A stretch of 10,429 bases of DNA, from the NCBI GenBank assembly GCA_030619735.1, contig JAUXAV010000025.1, forward strand, positions 1-10,429, read 5' to 3'. Of the stretch, positions 1 to 5,468 are shown piece by piece (position 1 is the first letter of the stretch; each line of letters opens with the position of its first letter). Under the pieces are notes generated by a model. That model searched no databases and was not told the DNA's origin. It saw only the letters and a program-made list of their open reading frames with translations. The stretch is from Candidatus Aenigmatarchaeota archaeon. GTDB lineage: Archaea > Aenigmatarchaeota > Aenigmatarchaeia > QMZP01 > JAUXAV01. The translations under genes and the position numbers were made by a program.

Positions 1-597
1 GTTCCCGGCTTCAGGAGCCTCTCAGAAGAAATTCTCAGGATAGGGAAGAAAGAATACAGGGTCTGGGACCCGAATAAATCAAAGCTGTGCGCCGCTATTT
101 TGAAAGGTTTGAAGACGTTCCCTATAAAGGAAGGGTCAAAAATTCTTTATCTTGGTATTGCCTCAGGCCAGACCGCCTCATACTTCTCGGACATGATAGG
201 GAAGGAGGGGGTTATATACGGGGTTGAGATTTCCGGGAGGAGCATAAGGGATTTGAACCCACTGGCTGAGAAGAGGGAGAATATAATTCCTATCCTCGGG
301 GACGCCAGGAAGCCAGAGGACTATTCCTGGGTTGAGAGGGTGGACCTGCTCTATCAGGACGTGGCCACTCCAGACCAGCCCGAAATCCTGATTAGGAACG
401 CTAAGGCCTTCCTGAAGCCAGGGGGCTTTGCCATGCTCGCTGTGAAGTCCCGCTCCATTGACGTGACCCGGAAACCGGAGGGGATTTACAGGGAGGTGGA
501 GAAGAAGCTGAAGGAGGGGTTTGAAATCCTGGAGAAAATCAGGCTGGACCCCTATGAAAAGGATCACTGTTTTTTTGTCCTTAAACAACAGAGATAA
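1..597 (+). CDS. flpA: Fibrillarin-like rRNA/tRNA 2'-O-methyltransferase, 5'-truncated by the window edge
   Basis: This is the SAM-dependent 2'-O-methyltransferase of archaeal C/D box RNPs, which acts with Nop5, L7Ae and guide RNAs on rRNA and tRNA. The frame is open from base 1 and gives 198 residues, so the start lies upstream; the TTG at 100 is only an internal leucine codon, because the preceding residues YRVWDPNKSKL match the conserved fibrillarin N-terminal region. Visible hallmarks are the SAM-binding loop ILYLGIASGQT, the acidic strand end YGVEISGRS, GDAR, the DVATPDQ segment (family DVAQPDQ), AVKSRSIDVT and the C-terminal DPYEKDH. Archaeal fibrillarins are about 225-230 residues, so perhaps 30 are missing. 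Nop5 is the usual neighbour and may lie just outside. The family call is certain; which RNAs it modifies depends on guides not seen here. Confidence 0.95.
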   Translation, partial: VPGFRSLSEEILRIGKKEYRVWDPNKSKLCAAILKGLKTFPIKEGSKILYLGIASGQTASYFSDMIGKEGVIYGVEISGRSIRDLNPLAEKRENIIPILGDARKPEDYSWVERVDLLYQDVATPDQPEILIRNAKAFLKPGGFAMLAVKSRSIDVTRKPEGIYREVEKKLKEGFEILEKIRLDPYEKDHCFFVLKQQR

Positions 598-601
598 AAA
601 A
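593..601 (+). promoter_or_regulatory. Possible TATA box for the orphan gene at 622
   Basis: GATAAAAAA overlaps the fibrillarin stop codon and is centred about 25 nt upstream of the ATG at 622, the same spacing as the clearer leaderless promoters in this window. The box is a poor match to TTTATA, so read-through from fibrillarin is equally possible. Confidence 0.3.
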
Positions 602-621
602 CTTACTGCCCAAAAGAGTTA

Positions 622-948
622 ATGAAGCATTATACTAACAGCAAGGGAACCACAGTCATTGATGATGAAGGAATCCTGGTTTCCGAATACGGAAAGAGGC
701 CTGAGCCCAAAGGGTCTAAAGATACAAGAGGCAATTGGAAATTGGTCGGATATGTACTGCCTGGTAAAAAACCCAGCAGTTATTCTGAATTCAAGCCGGG
801 TTGCCGTTTGTTGTTTTTTGATGAAGCAGAGGAGTGGATATCATACGAGGTAGCATATGGATTGTCAGGTTCTGTAACATGTAGAACAAAAGAAAGGCCA
901 CTGCAACACCGCTTTTCAGACCCGGTAGAAACAATGGAAAAGTTATGA
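622..948 (+). CDS. Hypothetical protein, 108 residues, no recognised family
   Basis: I do not recognise this protein. It is soluble-looking, with no signal peptide or membrane segment. The N-terminal half is rich in Gly, Lys and Ser and has possible short beta strands (TTVIDDEGILVSEYG, WKLVGYVLPG). The middle is more hydrophobic and acidic (CRLLFFDEAEEWISYEV), and two cysteines sit at about residues 62 and 87. It starts 24 nt after fibrillarin on the same strand. No convincing ribosome-binding site is visible, but a TATA-like stretch 25 nt upstream fits a leaderless start at this ATG. Its 3' end overlaps that of the opposite DHH gene by 6 bp. Codon choice looks more A+T-rich than in fibrillarin, which hints at a recent or fast-evolving gene. 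It is probably real, with function unknown. Confidence 0.6.
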   Translation: MKHYTNSKGTTVIDDEGILVSEYGKRPEPKGSKDTRGNWKLVGYVLPGKKPSSYSEFKPGCRLLFFDEAEEWISYEVAYGLSGSVTCRTKERPLQHRFSDPVETMEKL

Positions 949-1989
949 TAAAAGATTTATAAGCCTCTCCCTGAAGAGCTCCAGGTCCCTGACCAGGGCG
1001 CCTGCAGCCTTCTTGTGGCCGCCCCCGGAGCCTATGCCCTTCACTGCCCTCTTCACCAGGGCGCCCAGGTTGATTTTGCCGCTCTGGCACCTGAGGGATA
1101 CCTTGAAGCCCCTTTCGGTCTCCTTCACAATCATTATCACCTTCCTGGGGTTCTCGGTCGCGAGTATTGTGGAGATTATAGAGGTGAGGTTGAGCCTGCT
1201 CCTTATCCGGTATTCCAGGAGGCTGGTATTGGGGTAGGCAATCCGGTCCCTCTCAAACCCGGCCAGAATCCGCTTTATCTCCCTCTTTACCTTTTTGCTC
1301 CAGAGCCTGAGCCTCTGGTTCTTGGCAAAGCCCTCAAAGCTCTCCTCCTTTATCAGAAGCTCCAGGGCCTCCCTTGCGCCCTTAAGGCCCTTCAGGGTTA
1401 TGGCATGGGATATCAGCTCTGTTGCCTTTCCCAGCCTTGAGGAGAAGGGGCCTCCCTTAAGAATACCGGGATTCTCCTTTTCCAGGCCCTGCAGGAAGGA
1501 CTTGCATTCCCTGAAGCCGTAGTCTCCTATAATCCCCATCCCGGCAATCCATTTAAGGGATTTGATGTCCTTCCCAAGGGCTTCCAGTATCCTGTAAACC
1601 AGGTAGGCATTTGGCAGATAGATATCCTTTTTGAACCTGGGGTTGTAGTGCACTGTCCTGGAAGAGTTCAGGTCTTTTTCCGGGATATGGTGGTCTATTA
1701 TTATGAGCCTTAGGTCAGGGAGCCTCCTCTGGATTTCCCTTACAGCCCTCCATTCCTGGTCTACTGGTATGTCCAGGAATACCAGAAGGTCAGGCTTCTT
1801 TTTTACAACATCATCTACAAAGCCTTCCTCAAGCCTGGGGCCCTCCCTGGGCATGGTTTCAAATCCCCTGAAGAACTTCAGGAGCAGGGCTGCGGAGCAG
1901 ACCCCGTCAGCGTCATGATGGTAGAACAGGAGCCTCTTCCCCGGGGTTTCCAGGAACTTCCCTATCTTATCCAGGATTTTCTTGTCCAT
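943..1989 (-). CDS. DHH-DHHA1 family phosphoesterase (RecJ-like)
   Basis: A metal-dependent phosphoesterase of the DHH superfamily, which includes RecJ-type single-strand exonucleases, archaeal RecJ homologues and NrnA-type oligoribonucleases. The 348 residues carry the motifs in order: HHDADG (24-29), FLDIPVD with Asp73, the DHH motif (99-101, in IIIDHHIPE), GIIGDYG with Asp156, and the C-terminal DHHA1 signature GGGHKKAAGA (322-331). All expected metal-binding acidic and histidine residues are present, so it should be active. It is shorter than bacterial RecJ (over 550 residues) and the GINS-associated archaeal nuclease, and lacks the extra C-terminal domains, so DNA versus oligonucleotide substrate cannot be decided. 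The ATG is preceded by a possible SD (GGAAATGAT, minus strand, 1993-2001) and a TATA-like CTTTTATTC. It is divergent from pyrC and convergent with the orphan gene, so probably monocistronic. Confidence 0.9.
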   Translation of the reverse strand: MDKKILDKIGKFLETPGKRLLFYHHDADGVCSAALLLKFFRGFETMPREGPRLEEGFVDDVVKKKPDLLVFLDIPVDQEWRAVREIQRRLPDLRLIIIDHHIPEKDLNSSRTVHYNPRFKKDIYLPNAYLVYRILEALGKDIKSLKWIAGMGIIGDYGFRECKSFLQGLEKENPGILKGGPFSSRLGKATELISHAITLKGLKGAREALELLIKEESFEGFAKNQRLRLWSKKVKREIKRILAGFERDRIAYPNTSLLEYRIRSRLNLTSIISTILATENPRKVIMIVKETERGFKVSLRCQSGKINLGALVKRAVKGIGSGGGHKKAAGALVRDLELFRERLINLLS

Positions 1990-2009
1990 AATATCATTTC
2001 CTTTTCAGA

Positions 2010-2018
2010 GAATAAAAG
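2010..2018 (-). promoter_or_regulatory. Possible TATA box for the DHH phosphoesterase gene
   Basis: CTTTTATTC on the minus strand is centred 25 nt upstream of the ATG at 1989. A second A/T tract (2031-2040, TTTTTTAAG on the minus strand) lies further up and could instead drive a transcript with a roughly 20-nt leader that would contain the possible SD. I cannot choose between them. Confidence 0.3.
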
Positions 2019-2030
2019 TTGCCAGGAAGG

Positions 2031-2039
2031 CTTAAAAAA
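2031..2039 (+). promoter_or_regulatory. Candidate TATA box of the pyrCB operon
   Basis: CTTAAAAAA is centred about 25.5 nt upstream of the in-frame GTG at 2061 and about 34 nt upstream of the TTG at 2070. Its position inside the longest possible pyrC reading frame is the main reason to reject the TTG at 2019 as the start. Confidence 0.4.
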
Positions 2040-2060
2040 CATAATGCCAAGATTAAAGGG

Positions 2061-2927
2061 GTGATTGGGTTGTTCCAGGGCTATCATGTAATAGACATGC
2101 ACGCGCATTTCAGAAGCGGGGAATATGTTGCTCAGCATGCCAGGCTGGCAAAGCAGCATGAGATTGATTTTGTTGTTGCCATGGCAAACACCCTGCCCTG
2201 CAATGACACTGTTGAAAATCTGGAGGCATACAAGAGGCTCCTTTCAGGCCAGGAGGAAATTCCCAGGGTCTTTCCCCTTGCTGCCCTCACAAAAGGCAGG
2301 GAGGGCAGGGAGCTCGTTGATATAGAGGCCCTGAAGCCCCTTGTGGTGGGGTTCAGTGATGACGGCAACTGCCTCCAGGACCTGGACCTGTTAAGGGAAG
2401 CCCTGTCCCATGATGTAATGGTCATGCTCCATTCCGGGGTTGAATATAATATAAGGGGTTTCAGGGACACTGATGAACCAAAATGGATTGAAATATACCT
2501 GGGGCTAAGGAGGGAGGAAAAGAGAGGCATCTTATATCTCCAGCACATAAGCAGGGCAGGAAGCGTGGAACTGATAAGGGGAGCAAAGGCTGAAGGAGTT
2601 AAGGTGTTTGCAGAGACCTGCCCCCATTACTTCACCTTTACAAGGGATGAGCTCGCAACCCCTGTTAATCCTCCCCTGGGAAGCCTGAAGGACCTGGAGG
2701 CTGTAAGGGAAGGGCTTTCGGACGGGACAATAGATACTATAGCAAGCGATTACGCCCCGCTTCCCCAGCCCAAGAAGACAGGGATTGCAGGGTTCAGGAG
2801 CTTTCTGCCGCTCTCCCATGGGCTTGTGATACAGGGGGTATTGACTGGTGAGCAGCTCAAGGAGAAGCTCTATTCAAACCCGAAAAGTATACTGGAACTG
2901 GCAGGGGCTGATTTAGGAGGCATATGA
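2061..2927 (+). CDS. pyrC: Dihydroorotase (compact, class I-like)
   Basis: It cyclises N-carbamoyl-L-aspartate to dihydroorotate, the third step of UMP synthesis. Numbering from the GTG (288 residues), the amidohydrolase metal site is visible: DMHAHFR (His14, His16, Arg18), GFSDDG (99-102), LHS with His124, QHIS with His162, NPPL (203-206) and SDYAP with Asp230. Two departures from usual dihydroorotases are SDYAP for SDHAPH, and no Pro-Gly after HxHxR. The N-terminal beta-sandwich strands typical of class I enzymes are missing. The start is uncertain: GTG 2061 fits a leaderless mRNA, TTG 2070 has GGTGAT just upstream, and the longer TTG 2019 frame precedes the promoter. It overlaps the start of pyrB. 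Another cyclic amidohydrolase is possible, but pyrB next door makes dihydroorotase very likely. Confidence 0.88.
   Translation: MIGLFQGYHVIDMHAHFRSGEYVAQHARLAKQHEIDFVVAMANTLPCNDTVENLEAYKRLLSGQEEIPRVFPLAALTKGREGRELVDIEALKPLVVGFSDDGNCLQDLDLLREALSHDVMVMLHSGVEYNIRGFRDTDEPKWIEIYLGLRREEKRGILYLQHISRAGSVELIRGAKAEGVKVFAETCPHYFTFTRDELATPVNPPLGSLKDLEAVREGLSDGTIDTIASDYAPLPQPKKTGIAGFRSFLPLSHGLVIQGVLTGEQLKEKLYSNPKSILELAGADLGGI
2916..2920 (+). promoter_or_regulatory. Shine-Dalgarno site of pyrB
   Basis: GGAGG lies 3 nt before the ATG at 2924 and 6 nt before the ATG at 2927. The 6-nt spacing is more usual, so it favours the second ATG. It is among the best SD motifs in the window and belongs to an operon-internal gene, in contrast to the leaderless first genes. 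Confidence 0.6.
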
Positions 2928-3877
2928 TGCACATAATAGATACAAAGCAATTCAAGGATGACAGGGAGCTCCAGAAGATTTTCCGGGAAGCGGACAGGAT
3001 GGAGAGCATATGCAGGAAAGGGGAAGCTTCTGAAGACCTGAAGGGGAAAATCCTGGCTACCCTTTTCTATGAGCCCAGCACCAGGACAAGGTTCTCCTTT
3101 GAATCCGCAATGCACAAGCTCGGGGGCAGGGTGATAGGAACCGAATCAGCCGCGCATTTCTCCTCCTTTGTGAAGGGTGAGACCCTTCCGGACACCATGA
3201 GGGTTGTCAGCAGCTTTGTTGATGTCATAGTAATGAGGCACCCGGAAACAGGCTCTGCAAAGCTTGCCGCAAAATACTCCTCTGTCCCCATAATAAACGC
3301 AGGGGACGGGTCAGGACAGCACCCCACACAGAGCCTGCTTGATGCCTATACCATACAGAAGGAGCTGGGAAGGCTGGACAACCTGAATGTGGCAATGGTA
3401 GGGGACCTGCTTTACGGGAGGACAGTCCATTCCCTTGCCTACCTGCTTGCCCACAGGAAGGGAATCAAGCTGTTCTTTGTTTCCCCAAAGCAGCTGAGCA
3501 TACCAGGGGATTTGAAGGAATACCTGGAGAAGGAGAAGGGGATTCCCTTTGAGGAGACAGAAAGGCTGGAGGATGTGGCAGGGGATGTGGATGTCCTGTA
3601 TGTGACCAGGATTCAGAAGGAGAGGTTCAGGAGCCCGGAGGAGTATGAGAAGATGAAGGGCTGCTATGTAGTGGACAGGAAGATACTGGAACTTATGAAA
3701 AAGGATGCAAGGGTTCTACATCCTCTTCCGAGGGTGAATGAGATTTCCACTGAGGTGGATGAGGACCCCAGGGCTGCATACTTCAGGCAGGCAGAGAATG
3801 GTCTCTTTGTGAGGATGGCTCTATTGAAGATGGTGCTGAGCAGGGAAGGCCAGGTCAGCCTGGAAGAAGCCTTGTGA
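2927..3877 (+). CDS. pyrB: Aspartate carbamoyltransferase, catalytic subunit
   Basis: It makes N-carbamoyl-L-aspartate from carbamoyl phosphate and aspartate, the committed step of pyrimidine synthesis, normally as a cytosolic trimer. The 316 residues show every signature: EPSTRTRFSFE (carbamoyl-phosphate loop, STRTR 51-55), SSFVKGET with the mobile-loop lysine (about 83), RHP (104-106), HPTQSLLD (132-139), VGDLLYGRTVHS (159-169), TRIQKERF (228-235) and HPLPR (265-269). Length is normal for the family. A second ATG 3 nt upstream (2924) is possible; either way the start overlaps the pyrC stop (TGATG), so translation is coupled. No pyrI follows: 2 bp after the stop is the end of a convergent gene. 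The enzyme is either unregulated or its regulatory subunit is encoded elsewhere. Confidence 0.97.
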   Translation: MHIIDTKQFKDDRELQKIFREADRMESICRKGEASEDLKGKILATLFYEPSTRTRFSFESAMHKLGGRVIGTESAAHFSSFVKGETLPDTMRVVSSFVDVIVMRHPETGSAKLAAKYSSVPIINAGDGSGQHPTQSLLDAYTIQKELGRLDNLNVAMVGDLLYGRTVHSLAYLLAHRKGIKLFFVSPKQLSIPGDLKEYLEKEKGIPFEETERLEDVAGDVDVLYVTRIQKERFRSPEEYEKMKGCYVVDRKILELMKKDARVLHPLPRVNEISTEVDEDPRAAYFRQAENGLFVRMALLKMVLSREGQVSLEEAL

Positions 3878-3879
3878 AC

Positions 3880-4455
3880 TTACCCTAGCAGCAGCCGTAT
3901 GATGCCGTCTTCCTTGCTCTTTCCTATTGTTGCGTCAAGGTTGTCAACCATATGGAGTATCAGGGCCTCCAGGGTCTGGGGGGGTATCAGGCCGTCTGGC
4001 TCTGAATGGCTGCTTGCAACCAGATGGATTATCTTTTCCGGGAAGCCCCTGGAATAGAGTTCCGCAGCGCCAAGGACGGTATGGTCCATTATGCTTTCAT
4101 TAATGGCCCAGCCACTGCTTCCCTTCTTAAATATCCAGAGCTTTCCGATATCATGCACTAATGCCCCTGCTATAAGGGAGTCCTTATCGAGTTTCTGCCC
4201 GTTTGCCTTCTCCAGGCTCTCTGCCAGGGATATGCACATCAGGGTAACGGAATAGATATGCTCCAGAAGGCCTCCTGTCTGGGTGTGATGGAATCCAACG
4301 CTTGCGGGAGCCTCTGTAATGCCCACCTTGGGGTATTTCAGCTCCAGGCCCTTATGCGAAAGACTTGGCTTCTTCAGAATGTCCTCTACCTTTTTCCTGA
4401 GGGATTTGTCCTTTATCCTTTCTGCAAGCTCCAGAAGGTCCTTTAGCTTTGCCAT
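3880..4455 (-). CDS. HD-domain metal-dependent phosphohydrolase (YhaM/HDIG-like)
   Basis: A soluble 191-residue HD-superfamily protein. The metal ligands can be read in order: His66 in GGLLEH, His101-Asp102 in ALVHDIGK, then His125 (MDHTVLGA), His150 (SSHSEPDG) and Asp171 (MVDNLDA). The extra histidines suggest a two-metal site. The stretch FHHTQTGGLLEHIYSV resembles the HD domain of YhaM-type 3'-5' exoribonucleases, but no OB-fold RNA-binding domain is attached; the first 45 residues are instead a charged helical segment. A nuclease or nucleotide phosphohydrolase is therefore the likely activity, with substrate unknown. A TATA box about 27 nt before the ATG implies a leaderless mRNA, and tandem inverted repeats lie just upstream of that box. 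Its 3' end is 2 bp from pyrB. Confidence 0.85.
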   Translation of the reverse strand: MAKLKDLLELAERIKDKSLRKKVEDILKKPSLSHKGLELKYPKVGITEAPASVGFHHTQTGGLLEHIYSVTLMCISLAESLEKANGQKLDKDSLIAGALVHDIGKLWIFKKGSSGWAINESIMDHTVLGAAELYSRGFPEKIIHLVASSHSEPDGLIPPQTLEALILHMVDNLDATIGKSKEDGIIRLLLG

Positions 4456-4478
4456 GTCAATAGCATATGGAAAAGGGG

Positions 4479-4486
4479 TTTATAAG
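4479..4486 (-). promoter_or_regulatory. TATA box of the HD phosphohydrolase gene
   Basis: CTTATAAA on the minus strand (core TTATAA at 4480-4485) is centred about 27 nt upstream of the ATG at 4455. That places the transcription start at or next to the start codon, so a leaderless mRNA is inferred. The perfect inverted repeat at 4492-4512 begins only about 5 bp upstream of this box, over the expected TFB-recognition region. Confidence 0.6.
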
Positions 4487-4491
4487 TGTTA

Positions 4492-4512
4492 TGTTGAACC
4501 AGAGGTTCAACA
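4492..4512. repeat. Perfect 9-bp inverted repeat with a 3-nt spacer
   Basis: TGTTGAACC, spacer AGA, GGTTCAACA. It lies between the nucleotidyltransferase stop and the TATA box of the HD gene, both on the minus strand. It could be a transcription-factor operator for the HD gene or an RNA hairpin at the end of the upstream transcript. It is not followed by a T run in the minus direction, which counts against a simple terminator. Confidence 0.65.
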
Positions 4513-4514
4513 GC

Positions 4515-4545
4515 TGTTGCCTTACAAGGTTGCAAGGAGGCAACA
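4515..4545. repeat. Second inverted repeat with the same TGTTG/CAACA ends
   Basis: Outer arms TGTTGCC (4515-4521) and GGCAACA (4539-4545) are perfect complements. The inside holds a near-complementary pair, CTTACAA and TTGCAAG, with one mismatch. The junction with the neighbouring repeat forms a 12-bp perfect palindrome, CAACAGCTGTTG (4508-4519). Together the two units place four alternating TGTTG/CAACA half-sites in 54 bp. Confidence 0.5.
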
Positions 4546-4548
4546 TTA

Positions 4549-5394
4549 TTAGAAATTGTCGTATTCCGTTCTGACAGACTGGGATGAGAAGTATTTCTCC
4601 CAGTTTGTTGCAGGAATCTGCTGTGTTATTTTAGAGCCTAATACCCTGTATTGTTCAGGGCTCTTGATGGAAAACTCCCTGCAACCGGAATCGCTGTCCA
4701 AAGGCACCTCCCTGACATCACATATATCTATTAAACCATCCACGGCACAGGACAACTGCTGTTCCTCTATGCCAGTATCCTCGGGCCGGGCTTCCACCTC
4801 CCTTGCTGCATCAAAGATTTTTCCCGTATCAAAGCGATATGCACAGACAGCACGCCCGGGTTTTCCGTAATTATGGGGTTTTTCATGAATTCTCTGAACC
4901 CAGCTGCCATCGGATTCCACTATACCGTGTTGATGCGTTTCATTTGCATCTACCCCAAAGGTCCCTAGCAGTATGGAATCACCATCCCTTATTCCCTCTA
5001 TTAAGGGACAGAGGGCATCTGGAGGCCAAAAGAGTCTGTCCCCAAAAGTAACGATAAGGCTGTCTCCATCTTTGATTTTATCAGCCAGGCATGCAACTGC
5101 ATGAGCTGTCCCTCCTGGCTCTCCCTGATTTACGTATTCCATCCTTGAGTCATTACCGAAATATGGATACAATCCCTCTTTCATTGCATCTTCTTTTTGA
5201 GCAGATACCACGCAAAAAACCTCTTCAACTCCTGACAGGAGCTGGTTCATAACAGCATAATAAGCAATTGGCATTTCTCCCACAGGCAATAATTCCTTTG
5301 GCGTATCACCATAACCCGAATGCTGGCCAAAGGTTCTGCCTGTCGTTCCTACCAGTCCCCTGCCCCCTGCAAGCACAGCACCGTATACTGACAT
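4549..5394 (-). CDS. Nucleotidyltransferase, glucose-1-phosphate thymidylyl/uridylyltransferase-like
   Basis: A cytosolic NTP_transferase-family enzyme that would join an NTP to a sugar-1-phosphate or similar phosphate, giving an NDP-sugar for glycan or lipid synthesis. Visible in 281 residues are the N-terminal LAGGRG (8-13), TPKELLPVGEMP (31-42), the base-contact region QGEPGGTAHAV (90-100), the metal-binding GD in VTFGDRLF (115-122) and the sugar-contact HGIVES...HEKP (156-173). The signature loop is odd: about eight residues more than usual separate GG from PK, rich in Gly and Thr, and the standard GTRL order is lost. The C-terminal region lacks recognisable hexapeptide repeats. An SD (GGAGG, 6 nt) supports the ATG. 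Substrate cannot be named; no other sugar-nucleotide genes adjoin it. An inositol-1-phosphate cytidylyltransferase is conceivable but unsupported. Confidence 0.82.
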   Translation of the reverse strand: MSVYGAVLAGGRGLVGTTGRTFGQHSGYGDTPKELLPVGEMPIAYYAVMNQLLSGVEEVFCVVSAQKEDAMKEGLYPYFGNDSRMEYVNQGEPGGTAHAVACLADKIKDGDSLIVTFGDRLFWPPDALCPLIEGIRDGDSILLGTFGVDANETHQHGIVESDGSWVQRIHEKPHNYGKPGRAVCAYRFDTGKIFDAAREVEARPEDTGIEEQQLSCAVDGLIDICDVREVPLDSDSGCREFSIKSPEQYRVLGSKITQQIPATNWEKYFSSQSVRTEYDNF

Positions 5395-5400
5395 TTCCGG

Positions 5401-5405
5401 CCTCC
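5401..5405 (-). promoter_or_regulatory. Shine-Dalgarno site of the nucleotidyltransferase gene
   Basis: GGAGG on the minus strand, 6 nt before the ATG at 5394, is a clear SD and fixes the start. An A/T stretch (AAATAATATAC, minus strand, 5413-5423) is centred about 24 nt from the ATG, but a transcript started from it would lack this SD. Either a further-upstream box (around 5432-5445) is used, or the gene is read from the ileS transcript 74 bp upstream. Confidence 0.5.
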
Positions 5406-5468
5406 TGCTTTTGTATATTATTTCATAGCAAGCAATTTAACTTTATTGGCATAGGCCCATAATTCAGA

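Noticed and set aside
178..588. 136-codon minus-strand frame opposite fibrillarin
   Set aside because: It is a shadow of a conserved gene in a G+C-rich stretch, with no motif.
1015..1440. 141-codon plus-strand frame opposite the DHH gene
   Set aside because: It is antisense to conserved DHHA1-domain coding sequence, and the composition is typical of a reverse-complement shadow.
2019..2069. N-terminal extension of dihydroorotase from TTG 2019
   Set aside because: The extension is upstream of or within the promoter, shows no family similarity, and the first conserved residues come after 2080.
4549..5394. Nucleotidyltransferase as an inositol-1-phosphate cytidylyltransferase partnering the CDP-alcohol enzyme
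   Set aside because: It is 3.6 kb away on the opposite strand and not fused or co-transcribed, and its visible motifs match the sugar-phosphate nucleotidyltransferases generally. It remains an untested possibility only.
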